DNA of 64,000 bases from Alkalibacter saccharofermentans DSM 14828 (GTDB lineage Bacteria; Bacillota; Clostridia; Eubacteriales; Alkalibacteraceae), in the NCBI RefSeq assembly GCF_900128885.1, contig NZ_FQTU01000011.1, forward strand, positions 1 to 64,000. Direction: 5' to 3'. This document shows positions 33,858-40,917 of the stretch, piece after piece. The notes beneath the pieces were generated by a model. It did not search any database. It saw only the letters and a list, made by a program, of their open reading frames with translations, and was not told the DNA's origin. How positions within the stretch are numbered: the first letter of the stretch is position 1; each line of letters starts with the position of its first letter. The position numbers and the translations under genes were made by a program.

Positions 33858-35211
33858 CCCCTTGGGAGAAGAAAAGATACACAAGCTCATAATAGAGTAT
33901 TCTATGCCTGCCATGGTTGGAATGATGGTAAATTCCCTTTATAACGTAGTAGACAGGATATTCATAGGCAATAGCCCAGATTTGGGAGCAGATGGCCTCG
34001 CGGGAATTACCGTCGCATTTCCTATTATGATCATATTGATGTCCATGGGCATATTATTCGGATTAGGAGGGGCTACGCTGTTTTCCATCAAGCTGGGTGA
34101 AGGGAAAAGAGGAGAAGCGGAAAAGGCTCTTGGCAATTCATTTTCCATGCTCTTGATATCCGGCGTCTTATTTATGGTATTTGGCCAAATGTTGTTAAGA
34201 CCCCTTTTATCTATGTTTGGAGCCAGCGCTACAGTGATGCCATACGCAGTGGAGTATATGAGGATGATATTCTTCGGAGCCGTGTTCCAAGTGGGCAGCA
34301 TGGGGATGAACAATTTCATAAGGGCTGACGGAGAGCCGAAAACAGCGATGATAACAATGTTTATGGGAGCGGGGATGAACATCCTATTGGACGCTGTGTT
34401 CATATTTGGCCTGAAGATGGGCATGAGGGGAGCTGCACTGGCAACTGTTATGGCCCAGGGCATATCCTTTGTATGGGTCATGAGATATTTTATCAGTGGT
34501 AAAAGCAAGGTAAAGATTAAAAAAGAGAACCTGATGCCGGAGCTTAAAATAGTTAAGCGCGTCACTGCCTTGGGCATTCCCGGAGCTTCTCTTCAGATGG
34601 CAAACAGTCTTTTGAATGCCATTTTGAATAAGAACCTCTTTTTATATGGGGGAGATATAGCAGTCTCGGCAATGGGGATAATCAACAGCCTCCAGATGCT
34701 GTTGCTTCTTCCCGTGATAGGTCTCAGACAGGGTCTTCAGCCAATCATAAGCTTCAACTTCGGAGCGGCGAAAAAGGATAGGGTAAAATCCGCCGCAAAA
34801 CAGGGGGTGGCAATCGCCACGGTGATAGTGGTCATAAGCTACTCATTGACCAGAGCGTTCCCTGAAGCGCTCATAGCAATGTTCAATAGAGATCCGGTGC
34901 TGCTGGAATTTGGAACAAAAGCCCTTAGGATATGGTTTTTCTTCATGCCGGTGATCGGGTTTCAAATCATTGCGGCAAGTTATTTTCAAGCAATCGGGCA
35001 ATCCAAGACGGCTATGTTCCTGACACTTACCAGGCAGGTAATACTGTTGATTCCTGCTCTTTTGATATTTCCGAGGTTTTGGGGACTGGACGGAATACTT
35101 CGCGCAGCCCCTTTTGCAGATATATTTTCCTTTATGTTGACTGGAGCTTGGTTTTATTTCAGCGTAAAAAATCTAGGCACATCTTCACTCCCGCGGCGGC
35201 ATTTGTCGTAA
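33847..35211 (+). CDS. MATE-family multidrug efflux transporter
   Basis: 454 aa from the ATG at 33847 (a TTG at 33844 is the alternative), with twelve membrane segments in two repeated halves. MATE signatures include YNVVDRIFIGNSPDLG and the mid-protein RADGEPKTAM loop. It exports cationic compounds using Na+ or H+. It overlaps marR by 11 bases. Its last 53 bases overlap the convergent corrinoid-protein gene, and the tail after SVKNLGT is not conserved in character. Confidence 0.9.
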   Translation: MTNNPLGEEKIHKLIIEYSMPAMVGMMVNSLYNVVDRIFIGNSPDLGADGLAGITVAFPIMIILMSMGILFGLGGATLFSIKLGEGKRGEAEKALGNSFSMLLISGVLFMVFGQMLLRPLLSMFGASATVMPYAVEYMRMIFFGAVFQVGSMGMNNFIRADGEPKTAMITMFMGAGMNILLDAVFIFGLKMGMRGAALATVMAQGISFVWVMRYFISGKSKVKIKKENLMPELKIVKRVTALGIPGASLQMANSLLNAILNKNLFLYGGDIAVSAMGIINSLQMLLLLPVIGLRQGLQPIISFNFGAAKKDRVKSAAKQGVAIATVIVVISYSLTRAFPEALIAMFNRDPVLLEFGTKALRIWFFFMPVIGFQIIAASYFQAIGQSKTAMFLTLTRQVILLIPALLIFPRFWGLDGILRAAPFADIFSFMLTGAWFYFSVKNLGTSSLPRRHLS

Positions 35212-35794
35212 AGGCATCTGCGCCTATGTCGTCGCTGGCTTCCTTGGTTACCGGGTTGCCTCCGATGATTATTTTTACTGAATCTCTAAGCTCTGCGCTC
35301 TTTAAGGCTTCAACGGTGTCTTTCATGGATTTTAAAGAAAGGGTAAGAATTCCGCTCATGCCTAAGATATCAGGGTTTTCATCTCGGATTTTTTCTACGA
35401 TCATTTCCTCAGACTGATCGATGCCTAAATCTATGACCTGGAAACCTGCGGCTTCAGCCATGGTCTTGAATATATTCTTTCCGATGTCGTGAAGGTCTCC
35501 CCTAACAGTCGCCAGGACGATCTTTCCAACTCTTTCAGATTGGCTGCTTCCAAGAACGGGCTTAAGAAGGTCGATGGATTCTGTCAAAAGCTCTCCTGCA
35601 AAGATCAAGTCACCTACGAAATATTCACCTTTTTCAAATCTGTCGCCTACTATGGCCATGCCCTTTTGACAGGCTGCAAGAACTTTTTTGGAATCTTCTT
35701 CGGAAGGAGAGCTTGCGACAAAATCCTCGATTATTTCCAGGACATCCTCTTCCTCCAGATCACCTATCAGCTGTGCTACTTTTTCGTCGATCAT
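35159..35794 (-). CDS. Corrinoid (B12-binding) methyltransferase partner protein
   Basis: 211 aa. The N-terminal helical cap domain (about 1-85) is followed by a B12-binding domain with the cobalt-ligand motif DLHDIGKN (about 100-107), then GMSGILTLSLKSM and GGNPVTKE. Such proteins shuttle a methyl group between a substrate-specific MtxB-type and an MtxA-type methyltransferase. Neither partner is in the window. The ATG follows AGGAGG. The 3' end overlaps the convergent MATE gene. Confidence 0.9.
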   Translation of the reverse strand: MIDEKVAQLIGDLEEEDVLEIIEDFVASSPSEEDSKKVLAACQKGMAIVGDRFEKGEYFVGDLIFAGELLTESIDLLKPVLGSSQSERVGKIVLATVRGDLHDIGKNIFKTMAEAAGFQVIDLGIDQSEEMIVEKIRDENPDILGMSGILTLSLKSMKDTVEALKSAELRDSVKIIIGGNPVTKEASDDIGADAFTTNAAAGVKMCLDFLR

Positions 35795-35916
35795 GTTATA
35801 ATTCCTCCTTGATTTACAATAACGTCTCTCGAATAATGTTCATTATTATAGCACTAAATATTATAATAATCAAATTAATTATGATTAGCGTAAAGGATTT
35901 AACTGCCGCTGCGGTA

Positions 35917-35945
35917 TTGACAGGGACGAGATTTTTATTTACAAT
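35917..35945 (+). promoter_or_regulatory. Promoter of the riboswitch-exchanger unit
   Basis: TTGACA (35917-35922), 17 bases, TACAAT (35940-35945). The start near 35952 coincides with the beginning of the aptamer. Confidence 0.8.
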
Positions 35946-35952
35946 TAAATTG

Positions 35953-36098
35953 TTAGAGGGAGTAGCTAACCACATATGTGGGATTACAGTCGTCAATACG
36001 GAAACCCAGGTTTCCCGGCTATAATGACTTAGGTCATGCAAGACTCTGCAGCCATCACCGCTTTAGATTGAGGGGTGTTGGTTGTGGGGTCTTTTTTT
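35953..36098 (+). ncRNA. yybP-ykoY (Mn2+) riboswitch with terminator
   Basis: The conserved AGAGGGAGTAGC (35955-35966) and GCAAGACTCTGC (36039-36050) elements are present. AGAG pairs with CTCT in place of the more usual AAAGG/CCUUU. CCACA/TGTGG, GGAAACC/GGTTTCC and ATGACTTAGGTCAT arms lie between. The strand 36042-36059 can pair at 17 of 18 positions (counting G-U) with 36074-36091, followed by T7, which makes a terminator that would pull apart the aptamer base. This fits a switch turned on by Mn2+. The 342-base gap 35795-36136 is accounted for by this leader and its promoter. Confidence 0.85.
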
Positions 36099-36136
36099 AT
36101 ATTCAGAATTAAATAAATGCATGCTCGGAGGATGAA

Positions 36137-37162
36137 ATGGAAGAACTGATACATGGATATTTAATATCATTACCCACGCTCTTGTTGGCAGCGATAATAG
36201 TGGTGTCCCTTGGGGTGCTCAGCAAGGGGGCAGATGTTTTAGTGGACGAGGCGGTGATCCTTTCCTTTAAGTGGGGAGTGCCTAAGATGATAATCGGAGC
36301 CACGATAATCTCTTTGGGCACCACCCTTCCTGAGGCTAGCGTATCGGTGTTGGCTGCCATGCAGGGGAATGCCGATCTGGCATTGGGAAATGCCATAGGT
36401 TCGATCATAGCTGACACAGGCCTTATAATTGGCTTGGCTTCGTTGCTGGGACATCTGCCTATAGAAAAGCTGGTCGTGGAAAGGCAGGGAAAGATTCAGC
36501 TGGGAGCGGGAATCTTGCTCGCAGTCGTCTGCCTGCCCTTCCTATCCCCTGGAGAGGGAGGAAACATAAGCCGGATGGTAGGAATCCTGTTTCTGGTGCT
36601 CTTGGGATTATACATATATTATTCAATTAAGTGGTCGAAAATAACTGATGCCCTTGGACCAGGCGATGAGGATGGGATAGAAATTACGAAAGAGGCAGAT
36701 GGCTCTGTCCTGCTTTTGATAGGGAAGATATTTGCAGCAATAGCTATGGTAATCTTATCATCCAAAGTTTTGATATCATCTGTTGAGATTACGGCTGTAA
36801 GGGTGGGGATTCCACAAAGCGTCATAGCGGCTACGCTGATAGCCTTTGGCACTAGCCTTCCTGAGCTCATAACGGCTGTTAATGCGGTAAGAAAGGGTCA
36901 CGGAGAGCTTGCGGTTGGAAACATAGTAGGAGCGGACATACTTAATGTATTGTTCGTGGTGGGAAGCGCTGCTGCGGTCACTCCTGGAGGGCTTGTAGTT
37001 CCATCAAACTATTTCAAGCTGCAGATACCGGCTATGGTTATTATACTTCTCGTATTCAGGTTTTTTACAAAAAAAAGGGGAGACAGCATTACAAAGCCTG
37101 AAGGAATCGTGCTTTTGGGGATGTACTTCGTATACCTGGCTCTTAATTACCTTTGGATCTGA
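36137..37162 (+). CDS. Na+/Ca2+-exchanger-family cation antiporter
   Basis: 341 aa, about ten membrane segments. It has two alpha-repeats of the CaCA (YrbG/CaxA-like) family: GATIISLGTTLPEASVSVLAAMQGNADLALGNAIGSIIAD and AATLIAFGTSLPELITAVNAVRKGHGELAVGNIVGADILN, with the conserved Glu, Pro and Asn residues. It swaps a divalent cation for Na+ or H+. A Mn2+ riboswitch upstream suggests Mn2+ export or Mn-linked Ca2+ handling (inference). CGGAGG precedes the ATG. Confidence 0.9.
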   Translation: MEELIHGYLISLPTLLLAAIIVVSLGVLSKGADVLVDEAVILSFKWGVPKMIIGATIISLGTTLPEASVSVLAAMQGNADLALGNAIGSIIADTGLIIGLASLLGHLPIEKLVVERQGKIQLGAGILLAVVCLPFLSPGEGGNISRMVGILFLVLLGLYIYYSIKWSKITDALGPGDEDGIEITKEADGSVLLLIGKIFAAIAMVILSSKVLISSVEITAVRVGIPQSVIAATLIAFGTSLPELITAVNAVRKGHGELAVGNIVGADILNVLFVVGSAAAVTPGGLVVPSNYFKLQIPAMVIILLVFRFFTKKRGDSITKPEGIVLLGMYFVYLALNYLWI

Positions 37163-37194
37163 AATTTTAAGTAATGAATTAAATATTTGAAATG

Positions 37195-37226
37195 AAAGCA
37201 GTCTCAACTCGAGACTGCTTTTCTCA
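37195..37226 (+). terminator. Terminator of the exchanger gene
   Basis: AAAGCAGTCTC and GAGACTGCTTTT arms around a short loop, then TTTTCTCATTTT. Confidence 0.85.
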
Positions 37227-37315
37227 TTTTGAGACTCAATTTGAGAAAAAATGAGACTCTCGGATGAGGTTGCTGTGGGCAGCCTAAGATGGATTCCAGA
37301 CTCTCATTCTTTTAT
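37203..37315. promoter_or_regulatory. Candidate activator-binding repeats upstream of the aco operon
   Basis: The element GAGACT or AGACTCTC recurs at about 37211, 37231, 37253 and 37298, with TTGAG repeats between. These sit 65-180 bases upstream of the sigma-54 site, where enhancer-binding activators usually bind. The first copy is also part of the terminator stem, so some of the repetition may come from that. Confidence 0.35.
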
Positions 37316-37377
37316 TCCTTGGAGTTTAAAGGCATTGTGCCTATGATTGAGGTTGCTTATAGCTTGTTGGAGATCAT

Positions 37378-37393
37378 TGGCACATAAATTGCA
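37378..37393 (+). promoter_or_regulatory. Sigma-54 (-24/-12) promoter of the aco operon
   Basis: TGGCAC-ATAAA-TTGCA matches the sigma-54 consensus TGGCAC-N5-TTGCA exactly. The start would fall near 37404, about 55 bases before the first gene. A weaker sigma-A reading (TTGGCA-N16-TATAAA, 37377-37404) overlaps it. Confidence 0.8.
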
Positions 37394-37459
37394 TCTATTA
37401 TAAAACTGTAAGGTCAATTCACAGCGTAGAAGAACTATTTTGGTCGGAGGTGATTATAC

Positions 37460-37831
37460 TTGAATATGAAAAGATTTGTGATTGAATTCGGCATGGGAAT
37501 CGATTTTCACGGACAGGATGTAAATGTCGCTGCAAGCCGAGCAGTAAAGGATGCTATATCCAGAAGCTGTCTCGTGGGGCTTAATGAAATCTGCGGCATT
37601 GAAGCGGACGACCTAAATGAAAACGTTTATATCGAAGCTATTGTGGGGGTAGACCGACCGGAAGAGCTGGATGTCAAGAGGATCGAAGAATGCTTTCCTG
37701 TTGGAAAGGCCCAAGTTAGTGCTGTAAAAGGAGGCTTGAAAAGTCCTGGTTTTATGTTTCTCAATTTTGGAGACAAGGATGACACCATTGAAGTGGCAGT
37801 TGCAAGCGTCCAGGTAAAAATAAATGATTGA
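37460..37831 (+). CDS. Lin0512-family protein, first gene of the aco operon
   Basis: 123 aa from the TTG at 37460, 7 bases after GGAGGTG; the ATG at 37466 is the alternative. The sequence (RFVIEFGMGIDFHGQDVNVAASRAVKDAIS, YIEAIVGVDRPEELD) fits the Lin0512 family of ring-forming small proteins of unknown function. Its stop overlaps the open frame of acoA. Being first in a sigma-54-controlled acetoin dehydrogenase operon hints at a cofactor or assembly role; that is inference only. Confidence 0.75.
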   Translation: MNMKRFVIEFGMGIDFHGQDVNVAASRAVKDAISRSCLVGLNEICGIEADDLNENVYIEAIVGVDRPEELDVKRIEECFPVGKAQVSAVKGGLKSPGFMFLNFGDKDDTIEVAVASVQVKIND

Positions 37832-37845
37832 TGGGAGGAAGTACA

Positions 37846-38826
37846 TTGAAAATTTCAAACGACTTGGTAGTTGAAATGTATCAAAAGATGCTTAAGATCA
37901 GAAAGTTTGAGACAAGAGCCATGAACCTATTTGCAGAAGGGAAGATACCTGGCTTTGTTCACCTGTACATAGGTGAGGAAGCGGTTGCTACAGGGGCATG
38001 CGCAAACCTTAATGATGACGACTACATAACCAGCACTCACAGGGGACACGGCCATATCATAGCCAAAGGGGGAGACCTTAAGTACATGATGGCTGAGCTC
38101 TTTGGAAAAGAAACCGGATACTGCAAGGGCAAGGGCGGTTCAATGCACATTGCAGATGCGACAAAAGGAATTTTAGGTGCAAATGGCATCGTAGGAGCCG
38201 GTCACAACATCGCAGTTGGAGCAGGCCTTGCAGCCCAGTATAGAGGAAACGAGCAGGTTTGCGTATGCTTTTTCGGCGACGGGTCTACAAATCAGAGCAC
38301 ATTCCATGAAGGATTAAACCTTGCAAGCATATGGAAGCTTCCTGTAGTTTTTGTCTGCGAAAACAACGGCTATGGAATATCTTTAAGCCAGGAAAAGCAC
38401 CAGAACATAACCGACATATCGATGAGGGCCGTATCCTACAATATCCCAGGGGTAACTGTTGACGGAAATGACGTGTTCGCGGTATACGAGGCTGTCAGCG
38501 AGGCGGTTTCGAGAGCTAGAAAGGGACAGGGGCCTACACTGATAGAGTGCAAGACCTACAGGCACAGGGGACACTTTGAAGGAGATCCTACCACATACAG
38601 AAGTACTGAAGAAGTGGATCAGTGGAAGAAGAAAGACCCGATACCCAGGATGGAAAAATATATAATCGACAACAAGGTATTAAGTGACGAGGAAATCAAG
38701 GCACTAAATGACGAGATTCAAAGCCAGGTTGAGGATGCTACCAGCTTTGCCCTGGAGAGCAAAGATCCTGATGTTAGTTCCGCTGTTGAAGATATTTATA
38801 CCGATATCGTAGAGGAGGCAAGATAG
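37846..38826 (+). CDS. acoA: Acetoin dehydrogenase E1 component, alpha subunit AcoA
   Basis: 326 aa from a TTG at 37846 with GGGAGG 7 bases upstream; in-frame starts at 37828/37831 overlap that site. E1-alpha TPP domain: GGSMHIADATKGILGANGIVGA, and the thiamine-diphosphate motif GDGSTNQSTFHEGLNLASIW...VFVCENN. KTYRHRGHFEGDP is the phosphorylation-loop-like segment. With AcoB it splits acetoin and passes acetyl to E2. The operon context (acoX, E2, E3) supports acetoin over pyruvate as substrate. Confidence 0.93.
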   Translation: MKISNDLVVEMYQKMLKIRKFETRAMNLFAEGKIPGFVHLYIGEEAVATGACANLNDDDYITSTHRGHGHIIAKGGDLKYMMAELFGKETGYCKGKGGSMHIADATKGILGANGIVGAGHNIAVGAGLAAQYRGNEQVCVCFFGDGSTNQSTFHEGLNLASIWKLPVVFVCENNGYGISLSQEKHQNITDISMRAVSYNIPGVTVDGNDVFAVYEAVSEAVSRARKGQGPTLIECKTYRHRGHFEGDPTTYRSTEEVDQWKKKDPIPRMEKYIIDNKVLSDEEIKALNDEIQSQVEDATSFALESKDPDVSSAVEDIYTDIVEEAR

Positions 38827-38828
38827 AT

Positions 38829-39800
38829 ATGAGAAAAATGACATATGCCCAGGGGATTAAGGAAGGCATGCGAATAAAGATGCTGGAAAATCCCGACGTG
38901 TTTATATTTGGTGAGGATGTTGGACCCTTTGGAGGATGTTTCGGAGTTACAGCTGGAATGTACGACGAATTTGGTGAAAAAAGAGTTAGAGATACTCCAA
39001 TATCGGAAGGTGCCATAATAGGAGCAGCGGTAGGTTCTGCAGCGGCAGGACTAAGGCCCATAGCGGAGCTTATGTTCATCGACTTTGCTACTGTGGGAAT
39101 GGATCAGCTTGTCAATCAGGCGGCTAAGATGAGATACATGTTCGGCGGGAAAATAACTCTTCCCATGGTGGTCCGTCTTCCGGCAGGAGCAGGTGTAAGG
39201 GCAGCAGCGCAGCACTCCCAGTCTCTTGAAGCCTGGCTGGCACACGTGCCGGGGCTTAAGGTGGTATATCCCTCCAGTCCTCAGGATGCTATCGGCCTTA
39301 TGATGACGGCGATAGATGATGACAATCCGGTAATGTTTATAGAGCACAAGGTTTTATACGGCTTGACCGGCGAGGTGGAAGACGACGTAAAGGCAATACC
39401 ATTTGGCAAGGCCAATATCAAGAAGGAAGGAAGCGACGTAACGATAATAACTTACGGGAAACAGGTATACGATTCCCTTAAGGCTGCAGAGACCTTGGCA
39501 AAAGAAGATATCGACGTGGAGGTCATAGATCTAAGAAGTCTATATCCATTAGACAAAGAAACTATTTTCAATTCTATAGAAAAGACCCATAAGGTCGTGT
39601 TGGTATCCGAAGAAGCTAAGAGAGGAGCTTTTACCGGAGAGCTTGCTGCTATGATAGCAGAAGAATGCTTCTTTGAATGTGACGCCCCGATCAAGAGGGT
39701 AGGAGCTTTAAATTGTCCGATACCCTTTAGTCCGGTTCTCGAAGATTACGTTATTCCGGGCGAAAAGGAAATAGTAGACGCAGTCAAGTCGCTATTTTAG
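38829..39800 (+). CDS. acoB: Acetoin dehydrogenase E1 component, beta subunit AcoB
   Basis: 323 aa. Transketolase-like pyrimidine-binding domain (FGEDVGPFGGCFGVT, RDTPISEGAIIGAAVGSA, ELMFIDFATVGMDQLVNQAAK) and C-terminal domain (VEVIDLRSLYPLDKETI, VSEEAKRGAFTGELAAMI). It forms the alpha2-beta2 E1 heterotetramer with AcoA. It starts 2 bases after the acoA stop, with GAGGAGG overlapping the acoA end. A strong hairpin follows its stop. Confidence 0.93.
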   Translation: MRKMTYAQGIKEGMRIKMLENPDVFIFGEDVGPFGGCFGVTAGMYDEFGEKRVRDTPISEGAIIGAAVGSAAAGLRPIAELMFIDFATVGMDQLVNQAAKMRYMFGGKITLPMVVRLPAGAGVRAAAQHSQSLEAWLAHVPGLKVVYPSSPQDAIGLMMTAIDDDNPVMFIEHKVLYGLTGEVEDDVKAIPFGKANIKKEGSDVTIITYGKQVYDSLKAAETLAKEDIDVEVIDLRSLYPLDKETIFNSIEKTHKVVLVSEEAKRGAFTGELAAMIAEECFFECDAPIKRVGALNCPIPFSPVLEDYVIPGEKEIVDAVKSLF

Positions 39801-39816
39801 ATACGCATCAATTAGG

Positions 39817-39848
39817 GTTTTGGGAGCCGCCTTGGCGGTTTCCAAAAC
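39817..39848 (+). promoter_or_regulatory. Intra-operon hairpin between acoB and acoX
   Basis: GTTTTGG...CCGCC-TT-GGCGG...CCAAAAC stem with only small mismatches, and no strong T-run after it. It could be a partial terminator or an mRNA-stability element setting E1 against E2/E3 levels. Confidence 0.55.
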
Positions 39849-39894
39849 TTATTTGAATCAGTCGGTTTTTGATTTCATCAGGAGGAGGTTTGTC

Positions 39895-40899
39895 ATGACT
39901 TCTATAGGGATAATAGCGAATCCGGCTTCAGGAAGAGACATCCGAAGGCTTGTGTCACACGCCACTGTGATTGACAACAACGAAAAAATAAACATTGTAG
40001 AAAGAGTGATACTCGGCGCACAACAATGTGGAGTTGAGAAAGTATACATGATGCCGGATCCATACAACATGGGTTACAGGGTGGCTGACAAGCTAAAAAC
40101 CACCGGTGAGCTAAAGTGTTCAATCGAAATCATAGAGATATACGAAAACGAAGGCATAGAAGACACCATAAATTCCGCCAGGATAATGGAAGCCAAAAAG
40201 GTAGGCTGCATAATTACCTTGGGGGGAGACGGAACCAATAGGGCAGCCGCCAAGTCAATAGTAAAGACTCCCCTGATTGCCATATCAACCGGCACCAACA
40301 ACGTCTATCCTGAAATGATAGAAGGGACACTGGCGGGGATAGCGGCGGCAGTGGTGGCATCCGGGGAATTTGACAAAAGGGAATTCACTCAAAAGGACAA
40401 ACGGATAGAAATTTACCATCGGGAAAAGCTTATAGATATAGCCCTAATCGATGCGGTGATATCAAAGGATGTTTTCGTAGGGGCAAAAGCCATCTGGCAG
40501 GTGGAAACCATAGAAAAGATTTTCGTAACTAGGGCTCACCCTGCATCCATAGGCTTTTCTTCGGTGATTGGAAATAAAATGATAGTAAGCTGTGAAGATG
40601 ATTTCGGCGCTATGGTAAACGTCAACACAGATTACAGCTGCATACTGGCACCGATGTCAGCAGGAATCGTCGTGCCCATACCCATAGACCAGCCACAGGT
40701 ACTGCCCTTTGGTGAGGAGTACAGATACACTACAAGATGCAGGGGGACGATTGCCTTGGATGGGGAGAGGGAGATAGAGTTTGGGCCGGGAGAAGATTAT
40801 TTCTTCAGGGTGACCAGAAAAGGACCCTTCAGGGTGCAGGTTAAAAAAGCTTTGGAAGCGGCACAAAAAAACGGTTTTTTCAATGTGTGCGACAAATAA
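39895..40899 (+). CDS. acoX: AcoX-family (ATP-NAD kinase-like) protein
   Basis: 334 aa from the ATG at 39895 with AGGAGGAGG upstream; a longer frame from 39820 runs through the hairpin. It is an NAD-kinase-fold protein: GIIANPASGRDIRRL and ITLGGDGTNRAAAKSI, the GGDG signature, then ISTGTNNVYPEMIEGTLAG. AcoX occurs in acetoin operons of several bacteria, but its reaction has not been settled; it is not needed for the dehydrogenase complex in vitro as far as I know. Confidence 0.88.
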   Translation: MTSIGIIANPASGRDIRRLVSHATVIDNNEKINIVERVILGAQQCGVEKVYMMPDPYNMGYRVADKLKTTGELKCSIEIIEIYENEGIEDTINSARIMEAKKVGCIITLGGDGTNRAAAKSIVKTPLIAISTGTNNVYPEMIEGTLAGIAAAVVASGEFDKREFTQKDKRIEIYHREKLIDIALIDAVISKDVFVGAKAIWQVETIEKIFVTRAHPASIGFSSVIGNKMIVSCEDDFGAMVNVNTDYSCILAPMSAGIVVPIPIDQPQVLPFGEEYRYTTRCRGTIALDGEREIEFGPGEDYFFRVTRKGPFRVQVKKALEAAQKNGFFNVCDK

Positions 40900-40917
40900 T
40901 CAAGGGGAGGAAATCAA

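Noticed and set aside
39820..39894. N-terminal extension of AcoX
   Set aside because: It runs through the intra-operon hairpin; the ATG at 39895 has AGGAGGAGG upstream.
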